NCBI RefSeq assembly: GCF_000091325.1
Contig: NC_014012.1
Coordinates: 434,001-498,000, forward strand
DNA length: 64,000 nucleotides
From: Shewanella violacea DSS12
GTDB lineage: Bacteria; Pseudomonadota; Gammaproteobacteria; Enterobacterales; Shewanellaceae
Direction: 5' to 3'
Shown here: positions 1-9,989 of the stretch, piece after piece
How positions within the stretch are numbered: the stretch's first letter is position 1
Layout: every line of letters begins with the position of its first letter
Position numbers and translations under genes: made by a program
The notes under the pieces: generated by a model
The model's database searches: none
What the model was told of the DNA's origin: nothing
The model's input: only the letters and a program-made list of their open reading frames with translations

Positions 1-509
1 TCGACAAGCACAAGTTCACGCCTGAGGAAATCGGCATAATTTTGCAACTCACGGCTAGTGTAGCCATCTCCTGAGATGTTGAGCAAAATACCATACACAT
101 CGCCGAAATCATCGATAACAGCAGGAGTCACAACCCCAGGTGGCAGTTCACCTAGCTTGTCGTTGACCTTACGGCGAACCTCATCCCACACCTGAGGCAG
201 TTCGTCTGCGCCGTAATGCTCGTGGACCTCTATCTCTATCTGCGACAGACCAGCACTGCTGATCGAGGTGATATGCTTGATAGCATCGAGTTGCTGCAGG
301 GCATCTTCCAGGGGAAGGGTTACTTCCTCCTCGACCTGTTCCGGTGAAGCACCAGGATAGGCGGTGACAACCAGTGCCTGCTTGAGGGTGAACTCGGGGA
401 ATTCGAGCTGACCTAGCCCAAGAAATGAGATGCTGCCCCCCACGAGTAGCAATAGGGCAAACATCCAGCTCACCACTTTATGTTCTATAGAGTATTGTGC
501 GAAATTCAC
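1..509 (-). CDS. RND efflux transporter permease, N-terminal part (runs off the left edge)
   Basis: About 169 codons of the N-terminus are visible on the minus strand, beginning at a GTG (507-509) preceded by an AAGGA-like ribosome site. The translation opens VNFAQYSIEHKVVSWMFALL, a short cytoplasmic stretch followed by the first membrane helix. It continues with LEFPEFTLKQALVVTAYPGA and SPEQVEEEVTLPLEDALQQL, the typical porter-domain start of AcrB/MexB/CzcA-type proton-driven exporters. It lies 61 bp downstream of the membrane-fusion gene on the same strand, so the two form an operon. The substrate cannot be told from this fragment; sequences of this type are usually annotated as drug or general efflux permeases. 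Confidence 0.9.
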   Translation of the reverse strand, partial: MNFAQYSIEHKVVSWMFALLLLVGGSISFLGLGQLEFPEFTLKQALVVTAYPGASPEQVEEEVTLPLEDALQQLDAIKHITSISSAGLSQIEIEVHEHYGADELPQVWDEVRRKVNDKLGELPPGVVTPAVIDDFGDVYGILLNISGDGYTSRELQNYADFLRRELVLV

Positions 510-570
510 GGCGTAAAATCCTTGCAGGCGAAAGAGTAAAATGAGGGCTTAGGTAATACTGAGTAAGGGG

Positions 571-1650
571 TTACACCCCGCGTTGCCAATGAAGAGGTTT
601 AACTTTTTGTTCTGCTGACAAGTACTGCACACCGGCTACCACTAGCAGATCGCCCATGTTCAAGCCGGTTAAAATTTCTATGCCATCTGTAGTTACTCGA
701 CCTAAGGTGACTATTTGCGCTGTCACCTTGCCTGTGTCTGCATGATAGAGCCAGATGATATTTTCGCCATCTTGATCACGCTTCATCACTGCACTGGCAG
801 GGATTACGGTTTTATCTAGCTGGGAGTCCATAGAGAGATCTAAGCTTAATTCGGCGCTCATACCCGGAAGAATATTGATTTGAGTGGGTCTGGCGAGTGT
901 GAAGACAACTTCGTAACTTTGAGTGCCTGGAGTCACTTGAGTCGCATGTTCTTTCAGTTTTACCGGATAGGCTTGCTCCGGATGAGCGCTGAAACGCACC
1001 TGAGGTTGAAACTTAGCATGGGGATTAAATGTGATCGCCTGAATGGCCATAGACTCAGGTACCTGGATCACTACGTCAATATTACGATCCTTCTGTATCA
1101 GCAGAACCATCTGGTTTGCCTGAATCATCTGATAATTGTCTATGGAGATCTTAGCGACTGTGCCGTCATATGGTGCGAGTAAATGGGTGTAGCTCAATTG
1201 ATCCCGGGCGTTAGCCAGAGCGGCGGCGGCTGATTTCAGTTGAGCCTTAGCGAGGTCGTAATCGGCCGTTGAGATCAACTGGCGACGTAACAGCTCACCC
1301 TTACGCTTGTAGTCGGCGGTGGCCAGCTCATTATCGGCCTCGCGGTTGAGTAAGGTGTTACGGGCATCTCTGTCATCCAGCTTGGCCAAGATAGTGCCTT
1401 TTTTTACCTGTTGACCTTCTACCAGAGTAAAATCGATCACTTGACCTGACACTCTAAAGCCTAAATCAGCCTGTTTGGTGGCGGCTATTTTTGCCGGGAA
1501 AACACGAATAGAAGCGGCATTAACATCCGTGACTTCCAATAACTTCACCGGTCTTATGGTTTGTGAGGCAACTTCGATGGACTCTGCGTTGCAGCCCGCT
1601 AATATGCCGGTGATCATTATGGCTGCGAATGTTTTTGCTAGGTACTTCAT
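571..1650 (-). CDS. RND efflux periplasmic adaptor (membrane fusion protein), lipoprotein
   Basis: This 359-residue protein has a lipoprotein signal with lipobox LAGC (Cys20), so it should be anchored in the inner membrane on the periplasmic side. It follows the HlyD/AcrA plan: a beta-barrel/lipoyl start (residues about 45-95, with FRVSGQVIDF and VKKGTILAKLDDRDA), a helical hairpin (about 95-150), the second lipoyl half (YTHLLAPYDGTVAKI) and C-terminal barrel domains. It should link the RND permease encoded just downstream to an outer-membrane channel. No TolC-like gene is visible here, so that partner is encoded elsewhere or beyond the left edge. It is divergent from a LysR regulator that probably controls it. 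Confidence 0.92.
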   Translation of the reverse strand: MKYLAKTFAAIMITGILAGCNAESIEVASQTIRPVKLLEVTDVNAASIRVFPAKIAATKQADLGFRVSGQVIDFTLVEGQQVKKGTILAKLDDRDARNTLLNREADNELATADYKRKGELLRRQLISTADYDLAKAQLKSAAAALANARDQLSYTHLLAPYDGTVAKISIDNYQMIQANQMVLLIQKDRNIDVVIQVPESMAIQAITFNPHAKFQPQVRFSAHPEQAYPVKLKEHATQVTPGTQSYEVVFTLARPTQINILPGMSAELSLDLSMDSQLDKTVIPASAVMKRDQDGENIIWLYHADTGKVTAQIVTLGRVTTDGIEILTGLNMGDLLVVAGVQYLSAEQKVKPLHWQRGV

Positions 1651-1732
1651 AAACAGGTTTCCCTATGTGCGACTAGATGTATTAATGTTGGCTAAGATAG
1701 CAGTAACTAATATTGAACAAAACGGGAACATG

Positions 1733-1749
1733 TGGAACCATAGGTTCCA
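1733..1749. promoter_or_regulatory. Palindrome in the divergent efflux/lysR promoter region (candidate operator)
   Basis: TGGAACC-ATA-GGTTCCA is a perfect inverted repeat with 7-bp arms, and a further half-site-like GGGAACA lies just upstream (1724-1730). It lies between the divergent adaptor gene and the lysR-type gene, where a LysR regulator normally binds. The link to this regulator is inferred from position only. Confidence 0.45.
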
Positions 1750-1865
1750 GATAATGAGACTATTTAGACTTGATTGTTAAAACTAAGCGTGAGCATGATC
1801 GATTTAGTTACCGGTTTGAATGTGAAAATCATCGAGAGACTGTGAGAGATAAGTGAGAGTGAGTG

Positions 1866-2810
1866 ATGAAAACTGAAGATATTTCCCTGTTCCATCGCAT
1901 CGTAGAGACGGGGAGTTTAGTTGAAGCTGCGGATCTGTTGAACCTGCCTAAGTCGACCGTGAGCCGGCGTCTGCAGGCATTAGAAGATGAACTTAAGGTC
2001 AAATTATTTCATCGTCAGAGTCGAGCCATGACGTTAACGGCTTCGGGTAGCCATTTCTATGATAAAACCTTGTCTATTCTCGGGGATCTTGAGCAGACTC
2101 TGATGGAGCTTACGGATACTCAAGCCGAGATTGGTGGCCACTTGCGTATCCTAATGTTTCCCGTACCTGAGCTACTGGATATTGCTAATGGCATTTTTGA
2201 GTTTATGGAGCATAACTCTGAGCTCACCGTCGAGCTGATTGTCAGCACTGAGCCTCAGGATATGATCCGTAACAATATCGATCTCGCCTTTATGGTGGAA
2301 GATTCATTTAATGAAAATGAGATGGTGGCGCGAGAGGTGATCAGCGAAGAGCTACATTTTGTCGCCAGCCCAGGTTATTTGGCCAAGGCGGGTACGCCTG
2401 TGTTGCCTGAAGATCTCGAGAAACATAATTCCATATTGTTTCGCTACCCTAACGGTCGAATTTTCAATGAAGTACCCTTCGGTAATGATATGAAGATAGC
2501 GGTGAAAGGTAACTTGTGTCTCAATAGTATTGAACTCTGTCTGGAAGCTAGCATTACTGGCCGGGGGATTGCGTTCTTACCCACCAAGGTGACTCGTGAG
2601 TATGTTGAGCGAGGTGAACTGACCATCTTGTTTGAAGATGTAGAGCCCTACATAGGTAAGTGCTACCTGGTTTATCCGTCAAGACGCTTTATTAGCCTAG
2701 CCAGTAAGAGATTTATCGATCATATGATGGACGCACTCGAGCGTTGCAACCTTGGCCAAGGCTGTGGCAGGGAAGAGCGGCTACGTGGTTCAATTAAGTC
2801 CTGGGTTTAG
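1866..2810 (+). CDS. LysR-family transcriptional regulator
   Basis: About 314 residues. The N-terminal winged helix-turn-helix is clear (residues about 3-60: FHRIVETGSLVEAADLLNLP, KSTVSRRLQALEDELKVKLF), followed by a linker helix and a LysR substrate-binding domain (about 90-295). GTG at 1863 and ATG at 1866 are adjacent; ATG is preferred because the family begins MKTEDI-like. It is divergent from the RND adaptor and permease, with a 17-bp palindrome between them, so it probably regulates efflux. The inducing ligand is unknown. The last 20 residues (RCNLGQGCGREERLRGSIKS) extend beyond the usual fold and look unstructured. Confidence 0.9.
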   Translation: MKTEDISLFHRIVETGSLVEAADLLNLPKSTVSRRLQALEDELKVKLFHRQSRAMTLTASGSHFYDKTLSILGDLEQTLMELTDTQAEIGGHLRILMFPVPELLDIANGIFEFMEHNSELTVELIVSTEPQDMIRNNIDLAFMVEDSFNENEMVAREVISEELHFVASPGYLAKAGTPVLPEDLEKHNSILFRYPNGRIFNEVPFGNDMKIAVKGNLCLNSIELCLEASITGRGIAFLPTKVTREYVERGELTILFEDVEPYIGKCYLVYPSRRFISLASKRFIDHMMDALERCNLGQGCGREERLRGSIKSWV

Positions 2811-2955
2811 CTCTAGCTGTAAGTTATGAGCGGTAAGTTGTAAGGGATAAGGGATAAGTCAAAGCTAGAGCCCTGACTCGTATCTAGGCTCTGCTGTCTT
2901 TGTCTTTAGCCTTACAGCTTTCTTTGCCCTGTCTTGAGCTTAATACTTATCACCT

Positions 2956-3621
2956 TTAATCCGGCGCGACTATGATCCCCAGTGGTGCCAGCAGTTGCTC
3001 CTGCTGCCATTGGTTTATCATCACGCCTTCGAGTTTGACGTTGCGGGGATCTAACCCGTCTAATTCTACCCGGCATAAGTTACAGCCTTCTAGCTCGAAT
3101 GTGCCCCATTGTGATTGGGAGAATTCGCCGCCGCTGAGATCTGAGCCCTTCATAGATGCGCCAAGCAAGTTAGCGCCTCGCCAACGATTGTCCATTAGCT
3201 CACATTTCTCTAGCTGAGCCGATTCTAAATTGGCGTAGGAGAGGTTTGATTCTGTGATGTAGGCGCTGCAGAAGAAGCTCTTGTGGGTAATATAGTTAGC
3301 AAAGCTGGCCCGGGCAAAGTCAGCACCTTGCAGGTTGCATTCTCTAAGCTCAATTCCGAAACAGCGAGCACCAGTAAACATCGCCATGCTCAGGTTGCAA
3401 TGTTTGAAGCTGGCGCTGATTAAGGTGGCATAACTGAAATTACAGCCTTCAGCAGTTCCAGCCTCGACGAACCTACAATTAATAAAGCTGGCATCGGTCA
3501 TATCGGCTCGACTGAAATCACAGCGGTAAAATTCGCAGCGCTCGAATATCGCGTCCTGCAGATCTTCGCCACTGAAGCTGGCATCGATAAAGGTCTTATC
3601 TGTGTAAGTATCAGGCTGCAT
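2956..3621 (-). CDS. qnr: Qnr-family pentapeptide repeat protein (quinolone resistance type)
   Basis: The 221-residue protein is built of A(D/N)LXX/FXX(C)XF pentapeptides throughout and forms the right-handed quadrilateral helix that mimics DNA and protects gyrase and topoisomerase IV from quinolones. Recalled QnrA and QnrS sequences align along the full length, including CFGIELRECNLQGADFARA, FFCSAYI, LEKCELMDNRW, GSDLSGGEFS, LDGLDPR and the C-terminus WQQEQLLAPLGIIVAPD. The break in the pentapeptide rhythm near residues 50-56 (VEAGTAEGC) corresponds to Qnr loop A, and that near 108-114 (NYITHKS) to loop B. Qnr proteins are about 214-219 residues, so the length fits. No mobile element touches it and no LexA box was seen upstream, so it appears to be a chromosomal intrinsic gene. 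Which qnr class it belongs to, if any, needs an alignment. Confidence 0.88.
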   Translation of the reverse strand: MQPDTYTDKTFIDASFSGEDLQDAIFERCEFYRCDFSRADMTDASFINCRFVEAGTAEGCNFSYATLISASFKHCNLSMAMFTGARCFGIELRECNLQGADFARASFANYITHKSFFCSAYITESNLSYANLESAQLEKCELMDNRWRGANLLGASMKGSDLSGGEFSQSQWGTFELEGCNLCRVELDGLDPRNVKLEGVMINQWQQEQLLAPLGIIVAPD

Positions 3622-3789
3622 AATTAGTTATCTTTGGTCCGCATATTAGTTTTTTTATGTATGTAAGTTGGTGTGTGTTTTAACTCGTTGGTCTCGAAAG
3701 TCTTGAAGATTTTCATCGCTTGATGTGGCAGGTACACCTCACCTAAGTATTAGCTAACGGCTGGGATCGAATATTGATTCTAGTAGATC

Positions 3790-4368
3790 TCTGTCACTGT
3801 ACTTGTCGGCCTAGATACATATCAGTTAGTTATTTTTCACTTTCTTATTCGTTCCTGCGGCATAAGTTTGTGTGTGCTTTAGTTACTCAGACCCAGAGAT
3901 TTTTCTCGCTACTGAGGTTTGCACTGATAAACACCTCGCCACTGAGGTTTGCTTAGCTAAGTGTCTTGTCACTGTACTTGTCGGCCTAGATACATATCAG
4001 TTAGTTATTTTTCACTTTCTTATTCGTTCCAGCGGCATAATTTTGTGTGTGCTTTAGTTACTCAGACCCGGAGATTTTTCTCGCCACTGAGGTTTGCACT
4101 GATAAACGTCTGTCACTGTACTTGTCGGCCTAGATACATATCAGTTAGTTATTTTTCACTTTCTTATTCGTTCCAGCGGCATAATTTTGTGTGTGCTTTA
4201 ATTACTCAGACTCGGAGATTTTTCTCGCTACTGAGGTTTGCACTGATAAACGTCTGTCACTGTACTTGTCGGCCTAAATCCATATCAGTTAGTGACTTTT
4301 CACTTTCTTATTCGTTCCAGCGGCATAATTTTGTGTGTGCTTTAACTGTTCAGGCTCGGAGATTTTTG
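3790..4368. repeat. 144-bp tandem repeat array (about four copies) containing the MATE gene 3' end
   Basis: The marker GTCACTGT recurs at 3793, 3968, 4112 and 4256. Spacings are 175, 144 and 144 bp; the longer first spacing is explained by an extra copy of CCACTGAGGTTTGC. Within each unit the segment reading, on the minus strand, KHTQNYAAGTNKKVK is the C-terminal tail of the MATE exporter. In the last copy it is the real gene end (4289-4368). In the other copies it is preceded by a stop and is non-coding. Because 144 is a multiple of three, a long plus-strand frame runs through the array, but there is no reason to think it is translated. The array fills the gap between the MATE and qnr genes. 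Confidence 0.92.
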
Positions 4369-5680
4369 TTGCCAGAATATAGCAGGTGATACCCATTAAA
4401 GTATTAGAGATAGGCAGTGCCAGTAGCAGGCCTTTAATACCCCCCAAATAAGAACCCAGAGCGGCCAGAGGCAGCATGATCAGAAACAGGCGACATACAT
4501 TAAGGATCAGTGAACTCATGGGCCTGTGATAGGCATTGAGGGATGTGGCCATCAGGATAACTATACCTAGAGGGCCATAGGCGGCGGGTATCATTAAGAT
4601 GTAGAAAGACAACCACTCTACGACCTGAGGGTCGCCACTGAATAACTGAGCAATCGGCTCGGACAATAGCAGCAGCGGCAGGTAGAGCAAGGTCTGAAAT
4701 ACCAGAATAAATTTAAGTGACAGTAGCAAGGCATCACGGGCACGCTCGGTCTGACCCGCACCTAAGTTTTGGGCAATAAAGGGTACCAGACTGGATGACA
4801 GTGCCATCACGGCAATCAAGAGCACGGATTCGATACGAATGCCGGCACCGAAGGCGGCTACAGCACCGTGATCTATGCGGGCTAGCATGGCCATGATAAT
4901 TGCATTGGCGAGCGGGTTAAGCAGGTTCATCAAGGCCGCAGGTTGAGCGATATGAGCCAACTGTTTCCAGTTGCGCTTAAGGCGAACCATATTGAAGTCG
5001 GCAAACTCCACTAAGTGGCGCTTAAATATCAGCAGATAACTGGATAGTGACAGGGCGACAACCCAGGAGATCACAGTGGCGATAGCGGCCCCTTGGATCT
5101 CTAGTCTGGGGAAGGGGCCTATGCCGAAGATAAGCAGGGGATCGAGAATAAGGTTAATCAGCGCGGCCAACATCATTATCTTGGCCGGTGAGCGGGTATC
5201 ACCAGTTGCGCGCAGTCCCTGATTACCAACCATTAGCAGCACCAACAGTGGGGCTCCCAGATACCAGAGAAACATGTAGTCGGCTATCAGCGGCAGACTA
5301 GAGTCGTTGGCGCCTAAGAGGCTAAATAGTGGACCTATGCACAGGCTGCCTAACATGGAAATCAGTGCGATCAGCATGAAGGTCAGTAACAAGGAATCAT
5401 GGAGAAACACCTTGGCCTTATCTGCCTGACCACCGCCGATGAGACGACCTAAGTTGGTGGACACTCCGGCGCCTATACCTATGGCTATGCTGGATATGAT
5501 AAGAGTAACTGGGAAAGTGAAGCTAATGGCTGCCAGAGATTCTGTGCCCAACTGACTGATAAAAAAGGTGTCGACTAGGCTGAACCCAAGAATGGTCAAG
5601 ATACCAATCAGGTTTGGGAGGCTCATATTTAGCAGTACACGACCGATTGGCTGGGTGAGTAGCCCGTGTCTGTCATTCAT
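4289..5680 (-). CDS. MATE-family multidrug efflux transporter
   Basis: The 463-residue polytopic protein has twelve predicted membrane helices in two homologous halves, with MATE features such as the opening PIGRVLLNMSLPNLIGILTI, LGTESLAAISFTFP, GIGAGVSTNLGRLIGGG and, in the second half, LSSSLVPFIAQNLGAGQTERA. Such proteins export cationic drugs, including fluoroquinolones in NorM-type members, in exchange for Na+ or H+. Length matches the family. It is upstream of qnr on the same strand but 667 bp away, across the repeat array. Its own last 25 or so codons lie inside the final repeat unit. The substrate is not known. Confidence 0.92.
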   Translation of the reverse strand: MNDRHGLLTQPIGRVLLNMSLPNLIGILTILGFSLVDTFFISQLGTESLAAISFTFPVTLIISSIAIGIGAGVSTNLGRLIGGGQADKAKVFLHDSLLLTFMLIALISMLGSLCIGPLFSLLGANDSSLPLIADYMFLWYLGAPLLVLLMVGNQGLRATGDTRSPAKIMMLAALINLILDPLLIFGIGPFPRLEIQGAAIATVISWVVALSLSSYLLIFKRHLVEFADFNMVRLKRNWKQLAHIAQPAALMNLLNPLANAIIMAMLARIDHGAVAAFGAGIRIESVLLIAVMALSSSLVPFIAQNLGAGQTERARDALLLSLKFILVFQTLLYLPLLLLSEPIAQLFSGDPQVVEWLSFYILMIPAAYGPLGIVILMATSLNAYHRPMSSLILNVCRLFLIMLPLAALGSYLGGIKGLLLALPISNTLMGITCYILATKISEPEQLKHTQNYAAGTNKKVKSH

Positions 5681-5781
5681 GGAGAAGTCTTGCCTAGTCT
5701 GCTGGGGTGGGCAATTCTATCAGGATTAATGCGGCTTTTATAAAAGCCGGATAAAAAAAATGAGATTATTTCTGTAAAAAC

Positions 5782-5809
5782 CTTGGTTCTCGCCTAGATG
5801 GCCCCATAT
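5782..5809 (+). promoter_or_regulatory. Sigma-32 (heat-shock) promoter of groESL
   Basis: CTTGGT (5782-5787), a 14-bp spacer and CCCCATAT (5802-5809) match the RpoH consensus (CTTGAA, 13-14 bp, CCCCATNT). It lies about 100 bp before the groES start. No CIRCE inverted repeat was seen, as expected for a gammaproteobacterium. Confidence 0.85.
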
Positions 5810-5906
5810 CACCAACATCAAGCGACTTAATTTACATGAAATTTCGCCGTTAAATTTTTATTTGCCTGCCTTATTATGTTGGCAAAATCATTAGGAGAGT
5901 CCATAG

Positions 5907-6197
5907 ATGAACATTCGTCCATTACATGACCGTGTCATAGTTAAGCGTTCTGAAGTTGAATCAAAATCTGCTGGTGGCATAGTACTGACTGGTAGTGCTG
6001 CCGAGCAATCGACTCGCGGTGAAGTACTTGCAATAGGCAATGGCCGAATTCTTGAGAATGGTTCTGTTCAACCACTAGACGTAAAAGTGGGTGACATAGT
6101 GATCTTCAACGAAGGTTACGGCGTTAAGAAAGAAAAGATTGATGGTGAAGAAGTTCTGATCCTTTCAGAATCTGACCTAATGGCTGTAGTGAGCTAA
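5907..6197 (+). CDS. groES: Co-chaperonin GroES
   Basis: The 96-residue protein begins [20 protein letters not shown] and contains the mobile loop (SAGGIVLTG) that docks on GroEL and the [11 protein letters not shown] and [15 protein letters not shown] barrel segments. It forms the heptameric lid of the cytoplasmic folding chamber. A good ribosome site (TTAGGAGAG) precedes the ATG. It is 64 bp ahead of groEL in the usual operon, behind a heat-shock promoter. Confidence 0.98.
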   Translation: MNIRPLHDRVIVKRSEVESKSAGGIVLTGSAAEQSTRGEVLAIGNGRILENGSVQPLDVKVGDIVIFNEGYGVKKEKIDGEEVLILSESDLMAVVS

Positions 6198-6219
6198 GCA
6201 CTTGCTAAGAACTCATTGA

Positions 6220-7902
<1,683 letters not shown>

Positions 7903-8260
7903 TTTTGCTTTTTTTGCTGGTCTAAATCGGTGATAGCTGCGTTCCTTTACTGCTCGTTTAAGAAAAACTAAACGTCGCGGTAAAGTGCCTTGCTCTAACA
8001 CGATTTATCCGGCGCCAAAATTAGTAAAAACATTTGCTGGTCTAAAGCCTAACAGCTTAAAGCCAAACCGTTGAAAGCCTCAGTAACTTGAAAGAGTACT
8101 GAGGCTTTTTTGTGTCTGGAATATTTACGCCATATCCCATGGACGGGGAGATGTGGTATTTGCACATGGACTTCTCGGAGTTGAGAGTTATCCCCGAAGA
8201 CCATGGATAGTCTTGGAGGGGATTAGTTTTCTAGCTGCCAGCGCGGCGAGCTACACCGTT

Positions 8261-8322
8261 ATTCCGGCGATGCTTTTAGCCGGAATCCATTCTGTCATCC
8301 CGGTGTTCTTTTGGGCCGGGAT
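8261..8322. repeat. REP-like palindromic units, first copy
   Basis: Two adjacent inverted repeats: ATTCCGGC...GCCGGAAT (8261-8286) and ATCCCGG...CCGGGAT (8297-8322). They are of the REP/palindromic-unit type mobilised by REP-associated tyrosine transposases, and a broken gene of that kind lies just downstream (8821-9881). Confidence 0.7.
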
Positions 8323-8617
8323 CCACTGCTTTGTTCTTAGTTTGTAGGCTAACCAAGCTGCTTTCCTTTACTGCTCGTTTAAGAAAAACTAAACGTCGCG
8401 GTAAAGCGCCTTGCTCTAACACGATTTATCCGGCGCCAAAATTAGTAAAAACATTTGCTGGTCTAAAGCCTAACAGCTTAAAGCCAAACCGTTGAAAGCC
8501 TCAGTAACTTGAAAGAGTACTGAGGCTTTTTTGTGTCTGGAACATTTATGCCATATCCCATGGACGGGGAGATGTGGGTTTTGTTTTCTAGCTGCCAGCG
8601 CGGCCTACTACACCGTC

Positions 8618-8679
8618 ATTCCGGCGATGCTTTTAGCCGGAATCCATTCTGTCATCCCGGTGTTCTTTTAGGCAGGGAT
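8618..8679. repeat. REP-like palindromic units, second copy
   Basis: This repeats the arrangement of the first copy: ATTCCGGC...GCCGGAAT (8618-8643), then a slightly decayed second palindrome (ATCCCGG...GCAGGGAT). It is part of the 421-bp-offset duplication. Confidence 0.65.
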
Positions 8680-8820
8680 CCATTCTTAGCTTTGTTATTT
8701 TAGGCCTTAGGGCCAAGGTAAGTCGTGGAATTCTATTCCCCCAGCCATGGTGAAGAATAGGGCAAGGAGGATTCTGTCCCTGACCTATCTTATTGGCTGG
8801 ATGCTTGAATATGAGCGAGC

Positions 8821-9881
8821 TTACGGAGATGGATGGAGTGCATTGCTGCTGGCTTTACCTTTACACCATAGTCCACAGTTATGCTGCTGTTTGAAAGCAC
8901 ACATAGCATCCCAACGACCACTAATACCACTGTATTGGCGGCGAAACTCTTTCGCTGAGGTGATCCAAGCCTCGGGCGCTATGCCAAGTTCATTGAGTAA
9001 TTTAGGCAGGCTTGAATCAATAAAACCTTTCTTATCAGGCCTAATAGCTCTGCCAGTCCAATCGATAAGTTGTAAATAATCACAGAAATGAAATGGGATA
9101 CCTGATTGAGTCGCTAGATGGGTAGCACCATCGAATTGGGCAAGTGGTTTGAGTGGCTCACTCGAAGTTGCTGCTGATTTATCATCATGTGCTTTAGTGT
9201 TTTTATCAGAGGTACTTAGCTCGGTAATGCGCTCCTGAATAGACGTATAATCAGATGCTTGAAGTGTGTTGGCAATCCCTGCCCTGATAGGATTTAAATC
9301 CACATACATCATGCATGCTAGCAGTGCTTGTTCATCGAGTAAGGCTTGGCTCTTAAAACGACCCTCCCAGAAAGCGCCTTTACATCCATCCTCACGATTG
9401 GCCCGACGCGCTATGTCTTCATTAAGGCACCTCAACTATTCATTAAATCAAGTGCACGAGATACTGGATAGACGTTCATGCCATTCAGCCAATAACCCAT
9501 CAAGAAGTAACCGCTCACCCTCGATTAAGGCATCGCCATTCATGTATTTAGTCGCGACATCATGACCTTTAGTCACCTTACACCAAAGCTCAATTATCTC
9601 GCGGTTAGACAGCGAATTCGCTCTATCAAGGTCAATTTTCAGCACTAGATGATAGTGATTGTTCATCACCGCATAGGCACAGACATGGATACAAAAAATA
9701 GCAGACAGAGCCTTAACCTTAGATTCCAAGGGGAGCCGACAATCCAGCCGCGTCTATGCTCATAGCTTTTACCTGTCAGTTTATCTTCGCCGCAGAGGTA
9801 GGCCCTTCTAACACAACGATTAATGATGTGATAAAAGGGTGTCGATTCTGGATCGATGAGTGCTCGTCGAGCTGAAGTCAT
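8821..9881 (-). pseudogene. REP-associated tyrosine transposase (Y1/IS200-like), broken
   Basis: Three pieces of one minus-strand protein are visible. The first begins MTSARRALIDPESTPFYHII (start 9881) and runs through CVRRAYLCGEDKLTGKSYEH. A frame change near 9730, one base short in a C run, leads into a second piece with the HUH motif NHYHLVLKI. In-frame TGA and TAG stops at about 9440-9455 interrupt the protein, with roughly 15 extra bases by comparison with remembered family sequences. A third piece follows: CLNEDIARRANREDG, FWEGRFKSQALLDE and MYVDLNPIRAGIA. These are hallmarks of RAYT proteins, single-strand transposases linked to REP palindromes. With a frameshift and two stops it should be inactive. 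Confidence 0.85.
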
Positions 9882-9989
9882 AATCGTTATCCTGAACAAC
9901 ACTGAGTTGAGGTAACTTAAAGGTTAGTAGAGGATTATCTAAAGCACAAAAGATATGCCTGTCCTGTCTTTTGATAAAGAGAGGATTCA

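Larger units (their letters stand above)
7942..8700. repeat. Duplicated intergenic block (offset 421 bp) downstream of groEL
   Basis: The segment starting TTCCTTTACTGCTCGTTTAA at 7942 reappears at 8363 nearly unchanged for about 215 bp, up to about 8157 and 8578. It includes a small hairpin with T-run (GCCTCAGTAAC...GTACTGAGGCTTTTTT) that could act as a terminator in each copy. After a 64-bp insertion present only in the first copy, the similarity resumes at 8226 and 8583 for another 100 bp or so. No convincing protein is encoded. The first hairpin could end the groESL transcript. Confidence 0.85.

Noticed and set aside
3790..4368. Regular array considered as a CRISPR
   Set aside because: The units are nearly identical over the whole 144 bp, with no short repeat separated by unique spacers, and no cas genes are present.
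3961..4389. 142-codon plus-strand frame with a 48-residue periodic sequence in the repeat array
   Set aside because: It exists because the 144-bp period is a multiple of three. The composition (Cys/Phe/Ser/Arg) is that of an antisense frame, no ribosome site is seen, and part of it is antisense to the MATE gene.
8747..9079. Plus-strand 110-codon frame overlapping the transposase relic
   Set aside because: It is antisense to the recognisable RAYT C-terminus and has no homology-like motif.
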